NCBI GenBank assembly: GCA_030617125.1
Contig: JAUWWA010000079.1
Span: forward strand, 1 to 7,512
Reading direction: 5' to 3'
Source of the DNA: Pirellulales bacterium
GTDB taxonomy: Bacteria; Planctomycetota; Planctomycetia; Pirellulales; Thermoguttaceae
DNA length: 7,512 nucleotides
Shown here: in pieces, positions 1-4,258 of the stretch
How the letters are laid out: each line of letters starts with the position of its first letter
Numbering within the stretch: the first letter of the stretch is position 1
Notes under the pieces: generated by a model
The model's input: the letters and a program-made list of their open reading frames with translations, nothing else
Told to the model about the DNA's origin: nothing
Database searches by the model: none
Translations under genes and position numbers: made by a program

Positions 1-317
1 GCTGGCAGGGGCTCGACATCGGCCCGAAAACGGCCCGGCTCTATGCCGACGTGGTGGGGACCGCCAAGACCGTCGTGTGGAACGGCCCGATGGGCGTGTT
101 CGAGATGCCGCCGTTCGACGAGGGCACGAAGGCGGTCGCCCGGGCGCTCGCCAAAGGCAAAAGCACCAGCATCATCGGCGGCGGCGACAGCGCCGCGGCC
201 ATCGCGCAGCTCGGCTTCGCCGACGCTGTCTCGCACGTGAGCACCGGCGGTGGGGCCAGCCTGGCCATGCTCGAAGGCAAGAGATTCGCCGCCGTGGAGC
301 TGCTGGATGACGAGTAG
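1..317 (+). CDS. pgk: phosphoglycerate kinase, C-terminal part (5' end outside window)
   Basis: This is the C-terminal 104 residues of phosphoglycerate kinase, the cytoplasmic glycolytic enzyme that transfers phosphate between 1,3-bisphosphoglycerate and ADP. The frame is open from base 3 to a TAG stop at 315-317. Family signatures are plain. The nucleotide-binding stretch [11 protein letters not shown] covers residues 24-34 of the visible part. The glycine-rich GGGDSAAA is at about 59-66; in the family this helix start contacts the nucleotide phosphates. The typical C-terminal end, [10 protein letters not shown] followed by MLEGK, begins at about 78. The C-terminus has the usual length and shows no frameshift. 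The next gene converges from the minus strand 139 bases away, so pgk is the last gene of its transcription unit here. Identity is close to certain; only the start is unseen. Confidence 0.97.
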   Translation, partial: WQGLDIGPKTARLYADVVGTAKTVVWNGPMGVFEMPPFDEGTKAVARALAKGKSTSIIGGGDSAAAIAQLGFADAVSHVSTGGGASLAMLEGKRFAAVELLDDE

Positions 318-339
318 TTCTACAGCAAGACTTTCAGGT

Positions 340-367
340 GTAGGGTGAGTGCAATCACCCATCCTAC
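340..367 (+). other. bulged hairpin just after pgk
   Basis: GTAGG and GTGA (340-348) pair with TCAC (355-358) and CCTAC (363-367). This gives 9 base pairs around a 6-base loop, with a 4-base bulge (CCAT). It begins 23 bases after the pgk stop and could help end or stabilise the pgk transcript. No T-run follows on either strand, so it is not a canonical intrinsic terminator. Confidence 0.25.
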
Positions 368-428
368 GAAACTCGCCGAAGCCAAACCAAACAGCGTCGC
401 AAGAGCCCCACTGGCAGTTATTATCCCC

Positions 429-452
429 GAAAACTCCCGGCTTTGCCGGAGG
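429..452 (-). terminator. probable intrinsic terminator of the metallopeptidase gene
   Basis: Read on the minus strand, CTCCGGC (451-445), loop AAA and GCCGGGAG (441-434) form a GC-rich stem of 7 pairs with one bulged G. TTTTC follows directly (433-429). The stem starts 5 bases after the TAA stop of the minus-strand gene (457-459). Position and the short T-run fit rho-independent termination. The U-tract is short, so efficiency is uncertain. Confidence 0.5.
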
Positions 453-456
453 TGAC

Positions 457-2304
457 TTACTTTTTCGGCGGCGTGGCGGTATGGCGTTTGTACCCAGGCA
501 GGGCGGCGATGCGCCGGCGGATCGCCGCTTGGCGGCGCCGGAAGCGCTCGTCGTCGACCGAGCCGTAGGCGGCGACGAAGTCGTCCCAAGCGAGGCCTTC
601 GTCGAGATCGCGCACCTGGGGCATGAAGTCCGCGACGGCGAAGGAACTCGCGAGCGTGTTCAGCGGCAGCCGCCCGGCGCGGGTTTCCACGGCGAACATG
701 ACGCCGGCCATGTCGGCTGCCAGGTCGGCGAAGCTGAACCCGCTGCCGCCTTGGGCGTCGCTGAGTTCCTTCACCAGTCCGACCGACTCGGCGGCCTGCG
801 GTCCCAGCACGATTGTAAGGGCGGCGCTGACGGCGAAGTGCCTGGCGAGGTCGCGGCGTCCGCGCAAGGTCGGCTTGCCCAATGCCTTAAGCCGTGCGGT
901 CCGCTCATCGTCGGACTCCACGCGGCGGTAGAGGTTGCCCGTGAGCGGGTTCGCACGGAGCAAGTTCGAGTCGTCCAGCGCGATGCCCAGCCCCAGCAGA
1001 AACGCCTTGGCGGCCGATTCGCGCGGGAGTTTGTTCGCCGCGGCGGCGGCACGGCGGATGTACAACGCGCTGAGGTCATCGCCGGAGACAGGGTCCGACG
1101 AACCGCGGTTGTGCCGCGCGGCGTCGGCAATCGCACGGAGCACCGACCGCGTCCCCTCGACGAGCGGCTTGCCGCCACCGTCCAGCTTGCGACCTACCGG
1201 CGGCCCATAACTCAGCATGGCAAGGTACTGCCTGGCGGCTGGGTCGTCGGGCATTGAACGCACCAGCGCGGTGTAGATGCTGCGCAGGGTGACCTTCGTT
1301 TCGGGCGAGAGCCGGAAGAAATGCCGCACCTGCCGCGATTGCACCTCCTCGCAGACCAGGCACATGGCCAGCGCGTTGACCGGATCGAAGCCGATGCGAA
1401 ACGCTCGGGCGTGCGAACGGTGATCGCCCAGCACCGGCCGCATGACCGACGTGGGTTCCGGGCTGTGGGCCGCACCGAAGAAATGCCCCAGTTCATGCAC
1501 CAGCACCTCGAGCCGCTCCGACGCGGTGACGTGCTGCGACCACTCGCGGATGAGGATGTGCGAGTGGAGCGCGCCGCGGGTGCCGCCCATGTGGGTCCGG
1601 CCTTTGGGAACCTCGTACTGGCTCGTGAAACCGATGGCCAGGCGCGCCGGGGCGGGGTCGACCTCGCGCTCGAACTCTTGCATCGACTTGGCGAAGTCGG
1701 AAGTCGCGTCGTCCGAGTCCCACGTGTCGACGGCCACCACGCGGAAGCGGGCGCGGCAGTAGTGCTCGAAGATGTCGGCCGATTGCTCGATCCGCCCGCG
1801 AAGTCGTTTCTCCCATAGCCGCCGGACCGCCGGTTCGTCATCATCGACCAGCAACTTCACCGGGATGATGCTCAGAGACGTGATCCGCTTGCCGGGCCTC
1901 GCCGCGGGCTTGGCGGGCCGGTGCGAATCCGCCCCGCCAGGCGGAGATGGGAAGGCGAAGCGTTCCAGCTCGACGTTGCCGTTGCGAGTGACGAACTGCT
2001 GGAGCGAGGCGGCGCGGGCGACGTGCCGACGCAGTTTGCCCGCGGCTTGGAAGGCGATCTCGACCTGGTCGCTCACGGGGATCGGCACGAGGTCGCCGGG
2101 CTCAAGGTGGTGACGGCGAACCTCGCCCTCGGTCCACTCCATGGTGAAACGGACCTTCGCCTCGGAACGGTTCGCCAGCACGACCACGCCTGCCGGGGCC
2201 GGCGCGGGAAAGAACCAAGCCGCCAGCAGAATGACTGCGGCAAACAGGGGGAAGCAGTTGCGAACCGGCTCAGTTGCCGGGCAAGAGTTGCCGCGTACTT
2301 TCAT
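457..2304 (-). CDS. secreted metzincin-type zinc metallopeptidase with long C-terminal region
   Basis: This is a predicted exported zinc endopeptidase of 615 residues. The start chosen is the ATG at 2304: it gives a clean signal peptide, with basic residues, a hydrophobic core at about 18-32 and an APA cleavage site near residue 38. The reading frame stays open to 2565, but those extra codons lie antisense-free inside the Uma2 gene and read as arginine/serine-rich shadow sequence. After a beta-rich N-terminal region (about 39-115), the catalytic domain runs from about 145 to 300. It carries HELGHFFGAAH at 270-280, the HExxHxxGxxH zinc motif with ligands H270, H274 and H280 and catalytic E271. 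SVMRP follows, with M288 a plausible Met-turn. Together these mark a metzincin (M10/M12-like). Residues 300-615 are largely helical and match no domain I recognise. The start overlaps the Uma2 gene by 35 bases and lacks a strong Shine-Dalgarno, which suggests translational coupling. The substrate is unknown. Confidence 0.85.
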   Translation of the reverse strand: MKVRGNSCPATEPVRNCFPLFAAVILLAAWFFPAPAPAGVVVLANRSEAKVRFTMEWTEGEVRRHHLEPGDLVPIPVSDQVEIAFQAAGKLRRHVARAASLQQFVTRNGNVELERFAFPSPPGGADSHRPAKPAARPGKRITSLSIIPVKLLVDDDEPAVRRLWEKRLRGRIEQSADIFEHYCRARFRVVAVDTWDSDDATSDFAKSMQEFEREVDPAPARLAIGFTSQYEVPKGRTHMGGTRGALHSHILIREWSQHVTASERLEVLVHELGHFFGAAHSPEPTSVMRPVLGDHRSHARAFRIGFDPVNALAMCLVCEEVQSRQVRHFFRLSPETKVTLRSIYTALVRSMPDDPAARQYLAMLSYGPPVGRKLDGGGKPLVEGTRSVLRAIADAARHNRGSSDPVSGDDLSALYIRRAAAAANKLPRESAAKAFLLGLGIALDDSNLLRANPLTGNLYRRVESDDERTARLKALGKPTLRGRRDLARHFAVSAALTIVLGPQAAESVGLVKELSDAQGGSGFSFADLAADMAGVMFAVETRAGRLPLNTLASSFAVADFMPQVRDLDEGLAWDDFVAAYGSVDDERFRRRQAAIRRRIAALPGYKRHTATPPKK

Positions 2305-2869
2305 CGCCTGCAACCTGTATGGCAAGTCTGTCGCCTGTCTCGGCACGCAACCGAACCGCCGTAGCGGCACTGTGAAGCCAGCCGTCGGCATCGGGCGCTT
2401 GATTTGCATAATCGCCTTCGGTGAGCACGTGAAGTTCCGGCGTTCGGGTGTCGCGCTCGATGATCCAGACTTCCGGTACGGCGAGCTTTGCGTAGAAGGA
2501 CATCTTCTCGAAGGTCTCGTCACCCGGGCTGCGGATCTCGACGACCACAGTCGGCGGGCCTTCAAAGTATTCGTTGCGGTCGATGTCGAACCGATCGGGG
2601 GTCAACAACACGAGGTCGGGGATTCGGTAGTCGTTGGGCCAGCCGCCGGGCGACGTCAGGTTGATCTCATGGTAAACCCTGTTGCCTCGCGGTTGCACCC
2701 AATGCATACGCAGCCAGGTTTCCAAGGCCCACTGGAAGTCCTGATGTTCACGATTCGGCATTGGCGGCATGTGCAATACTCCTTCCCACATTTCGTCCCA
2801 ACGGTCGATTCCGGTCCGCGTACGCGCTTCGAGGATTCGTGGTGGAACATCGAGCATTAGGGCTTTCAT
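2270..2869 (-). CDS. Uma2/DUF820 family PD-(D/E)xK-fold protein
   Basis: This 199-residue cytoplasmic protein belongs to the Uma2 (DUF820) family. The family has a restriction-endonuclease-like fold, its cellular role is mostly unknown, and it is often greatly multiplied in cyanobacteria and planctomycetes. Visible signatures are YRIPDLVLLTPDR with D85 in the PD position, then VVVEIRSPGDET at 108-119 with E111, and the downstream K122/Y126 to EVWIIERD block (133-140), the usual K...Y...(E)YWIVDP region. In the E-x-K position this copy has E111-I-R113, so an Arg replaces the Lys of the generic nuclease motif; many family members also vary here. The start at 2869 is set by an excellent Shine-Dalgarno (GGAGGA, 6 bases upstream). 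A longer frame to 2941 would begin inside a palindromic repeat and adds a low-complexity basic leader. The 3' end overlaps the metallopeptidase start. Nuclease activity is not shown. Confidence 0.88.
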   Translation of the reverse strand: MKALMLDVPPRILEARTRTGIDRWDEMWEGVLHMPPMPNREHQDFQWALETWLRMHWVQPRGNRVYHEINLTSPGGWPNDYRIPDLVLLTPDRFDIDRNEYFEGPPTVVVEIRSPGDETFEKMSFYAKLAVPEVWIIERDTRTPELHVLTEGDYANQAPDADGWLHSAATAVRLRAETGDRLAIQVAGDESTRQLLPGN

Positions 2870-2875
2870 GACACG

Positions 2876-2881
2876 TCCTCC
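2876..2881 (-). promoter_or_regulatory. Shine-Dalgarno fixing the Uma2 start
   Basis: GGAGGA on the minus strand lies 6 bases before the ATG at 2869. It decides this start over the in-frame ATG at 2941, which has no comparable site. Confidence 0.75.
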
Positions 2882-2931
2882 GCGTGGGAAAAGGTGGGGA
2901 TACCTTCTTTTCTTTCTTGGCGCCCCGTTCT

Positions 2932-2979
2932 CCGCGACCAACGGTCGCGGCTTTATAGTGGCGCGACCAACGGTCGCGG
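2932..2979. repeat. two copies of a perfect palindrome, REP-like or operator-like
   Basis: The 17-base unit CGCGACCAACGGTCGCG occurs identically at 2933-2949 and 2962-2978, with centres 29 bases apart. Copy 1 extends to an 8-bp perfect stem (2932-2939 with 2943-2950) around loop AAC; copy 2 has a 7-bp stem. The 12 bases between them contain TTTATA, which reads TATAAA on the minus strand (2952-2957) and could be a -10 box for the Uma2/metallopeptidase pair. No good -35 is present at 16-18 bases. Neither hairpin has a T-run, so they are not classical terminators of the response regulator gene that ends at 3001. A dispersed genomic repeat or a regulator-binding pair are the leading options. Confidence 0.7.
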
Positions 2980-3000
2980 AGCCATGGACGAGTTATCGTG

Positions 3001-3639
3001 TCAAACGAGTTCTTTTCGCACGGCCCAGACGGCGGCCTGCGTGCGGTCCGAGACGCCGATCTTCCGCAAGATGTGTTGCACGTGTTCCTTGACCGTCTCG
3101 TAGCTGATGTTCAATGCCTTGGCGATTTCCTTGTTTGTCAGGCCGTAAGCTAGTTGACGCAGCACTTCGCTCTCGCGTTGGGTCAAGGGGACCTCGACGT
3201 CGGCGGATAGCCGCGGTGTGGCCAGGGCGCCGGTGACGCGTCGCAGTTCCTCGCGGGTCCACGCGCTCTCGCCGGCGGCGGCCGTACGGAGTGCATTGAT
3301 GAGTTGATCGCGAGTGCAGCCTTTCAACAAGTAACCGCTGGCGCCCAGGGCGACGGCTCGTGCGATGTAAGTCGGGTTGTCGAAGGTGGAGAGGATCAGG
3401 ATCGGCAGGTCCGGCTTGTCCAGCTTGATCCGTCCCAACACGGTCAGGCCGTCGCCGTCGGGCATGCGGACGTCGAGCATTACGACGTCCAGATCGTTGT
3501 TCAACGCGTACTCGACCGCTGCCGCGCCGGTGGCCACTTCGGCGATAATCTCAATCTCCGTTCCCGCCAGGAGGCTCTTCAAGCCACAACGGACGACTTC
3601 GTGATCGTCGGCGACCAGCAAACGGATCTTGTCACTCAT
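3001..3639 (-). CDS. NarL/FixJ-family two-component response regulator
   Basis: This is a 212-residue DNA-binding response regulator. The receiver domain spans about 5-118, with the acidic pair D11/D12, phosphoacceptor D56 (in VVMLDVRMPDG), switch residue S84 (ILST) and conserved K106 (YLLKG). It should therefore be phosphorylated by a histidine kinase. A LuxR-type helix-turn-helix follows at about 152-208, with the standard LTQRESEVL, GLTNKEIAKAL and ISYETVKEHVQHILRKIGV blocks. Length and all key residues are normal. The start at 3639 has a strong Shine-Dalgarno (AAGGAG at 3652-3647, 7 bases upstream). No kinase gene lies in the window: the next gene downstream is Uma2 after 131 bases, and the divergent neighbour is the large exported propeller protein. 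Its inputs and targets cannot be read from sequence. Autoregulation is possible given the repeats in its upstream region. Confidence 0.95.
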   Translation of the reverse strand: MSDKIRLLVADDHEVVRCGLKSLLAGTEIEIIAEVATGAAAVEYALNNDLDVVMLDVRMPDGDGLTVLGRIKLDKPDLPILILSTFDNPTYIARAVALGASGYLLKGCTRDQLINALRTAAAGESAWTREELRRVTGALATPRLSADVEVPLTQRESEVLRQLAYGLTNKEIAKALNISYETVKEHVQHILRKIGVSDRTQAAVWAVRKELV

Positions 3640-3737
3640 TACGATACTCCTTCTTTTTGTTCGCGGATGGTACTAATACGTTTGATTACGCCGGCGGTGC
3701 GAAGACAATCGGCGCCGGCCGGGGGTTCTTTTCATTC

Positions 3738-3769
3738 CCCACAGGTCGCCCCTCTAGGCGACTGGTGGG
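3738..3769. other. strong hairpin in the response-regulator leader
   Basis: CCCACAGGTCGCC (3738-3750) pairs with GGCGACTGGTGGG (3757-3769) over 13 positions, with one A/G mismatch and one G-T wobble, around the 6-base loop CCTCTA. If the response regulator is transcribed from the extended -10 at 3785-3793, this hairpin would sit near the 5' end of its leader RNA, about 100 bases before the start codon. No T-run follows on either strand, so it is more likely an RNA-stability, leader or protein-binding element than a terminator. Confidence 0.5.
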
Positions 3770-3784
3770 TCTCACCATCCTTGT

Positions 3785-3793
3785 ATCATAGCA
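3785..3793 (-). promoter_or_regulatory. candidate extended -10 promoter of the response regulator
   Basis: The minus strand reads TGCTATGAT: a TGn extension plus TATGAT, five of six matches to TATAAT. There is no recognisable -35 at 16-18 bases. Instead, the GGCTAC/GTAGCC inverted repeat (3798-3815) covers the stretch upstream of the -10, where an activator or repressor would bind. A start near 3778 would give a leader of about 140 bases. Predicted by eye only. Confidence 0.4.
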
Positions 3794-3797
3794 ACGT

Positions 3798-3834
3798 GGC
3801 TACAGAGGGGTAGCCCCCACCGAATGTCTGGGGG
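3798..3834. repeat. overlapping, mutually exclusive inverted repeats
   Basis: GGCTAC (3798-3803) pairs perfectly with GTAGCC (3810-3815) around AGAGGG. The overlapping CCCCCA (3814-3819) pairs perfectly with TGGGGG (3829-3834). GGGG (3807-3810) could also take up the same C-run. On the plus strand the second stem is followed, after six bases, by TTTATTTTT (3841-3849), which is terminator-like, but no plus-strand gene lies upstream. Confidence 0.45.
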
Positions 3835-3941
3835 AACTCGTTTATTTTTGCACAACCATGGCCGGGTGCAAAGACCCCCCTTCTTGGATTCTCTCAGGGG
3901 ATTCGCAGTTGACGGCCAAGTGTCCGGTCATGCCCATGCAG

Positions 3942-3962
3942 GGGGTATGAGTACCCCTCTGT
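3942..3962. repeat. GGGGTA/TACCCC palindrome with repeated 11-mer
   Basis: GGGGTA (3942-3947) and TACCCC (3952-3957) form a perfect 6-bp inverted repeat around TGAG. The right arm continues into TACCCCTCTGT (3952-3962), which recurs exactly on the opposite strand at 3802-3812. An 11-base inverted pair with 139 bases between suggests two binding sites for one regulator or a long-range stem. TCTGTTTT follows, so a weak plus-strand terminator is another reading. Confidence 0.45.
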
Positions 3963-4042
3963 TTTACACATGACCATTGCGGCGGTACACTGCAACTGCG
4001 AGTTTCCTTCGGCTTAAAGCAAGCGTCGTGGAACCACACCAA

Positions 4043-4087
4043 CGTGAACAAAGTCGGCAAGCCTTACCGACACACGTTGCGTTCACG
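4043..4087. other. nested inverted repeat in the propeller-gene upstream region
   Basis: CGTGAAC (4043-4049) pairs with GTTCACG (4081-4087). Inside it GTCGG (4053-4057) pairs with CCGAC (4067-4071). The two stems are separated by an asymmetric internal loop (3 and 9 bases). It lies upstream of the candidate promoter at 4131-4160, so it is more likely a DNA-level site or part of an unrecognised RNA than a leader of that gene. It could be chance. Confidence 0.3.
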
Positions 4088-4130
4088 GGAGAGCCTAAAA
4101 GGCCGGTTGTGATCTGCGCGGCGTGGAAGC

Positions 4131-4160
4131 TTGACCCGGCCGAGCGGTCGAGGATAGGAT
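4131..4160 (+). promoter_or_regulatory. candidate promoter of the propeller gene
   Basis: TTGACC (4131-4136) matches five of six bases of the -35 consensus. After 18 bases comes TAGGAT (4155-4160), four of six of the -10 consensus. A start near 4167 would give a leader of about 90 bases before the ATG at 4259. Other TTGAC boxes at 4183 and 4209 have no good -10 partner. Confidence 0.4.
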
Positions 4161-4258
4161 AGCAATGTGATCCAACTGCCGGTTGACCAAGGCAACGTCG
4201 ACTCGAAATTGACGAAACACGAGCAAGATCGCCATCTGTGAGCACACCCACCCAGCTC

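Larger units (their letters stand above)
3640..4258. other. 619-base divergent intergenic region rich in inverted repeats
   Basis: I find no credible gene here. The short frames on both strands lack family signatures and good ribosome sites. The region separates the minus-strand response regulator from the plus-strand propeller gene and should hold both promoters. It contains several inverted repeats, listed separately, and three copies of the core CCCCTCT: 3749-3755 on plus, 3956-3961 region on plus, and 3804-3810 on minus. The right half (about 3970-4240) is plainer, with one nested inverted repeat and a candidate plus-strand promoter. Whether it encodes a small RNA cannot be decided by eye. 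Confidence 0.6.

Noticed and set aside
320..589. Minus-strand frame ending in a hydrophobic, membrane-helix-like stretch (GIITASGALATLFG...)
   Set aside because: Its only ATG lies inside the metallopeptidase gene on the same strand in another frame, and the hydrophobic part has no usable start or ribosome site of its own. The segment also contains the metallopeptidase terminator. It looks like chance.
349..1257. Long plus-strand frame of 302 codons
   Set aside because: It lies antisense to the metallopeptidase coding region, is rich in Arg/Gly/Ala and shows no domain. This is typical shadow coding in GC-rich DNA.
2305..2565. N-terminal extension of the metallopeptidase to an ATG at 2565
   Set aside because: It would bury the clear signal peptide 87 residues inside the protein and overlap most of the Uma2 gene. 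The added sequence is Arg/Ser-rich shadow.
2891..2906. Small AAGGT/ACCTT hairpin in the Uma2 leader
   Set aside because: A 5-bp stem with an adjacent purine/pyrimidine run is expected by chance, and no sequestration of the ribosome site is evident.
2870..2941. 24-residue N-terminal extension of Uma2 to an ATG at 2941
   Set aside because: The start would fall inside a palindromic repeat without a ribosome site, whereas the ATG at 2869 has GGAGGA at ideal spacing.
3842..4060. 72-residue minus-strand frame in the divergent intergenic region, and the 184-residue frame at 3964-4518
   Set aside because: Both lack a Shine-Dalgarno, membrane segments or recognisable motifs. The longer one runs antisense into the propeller gene.
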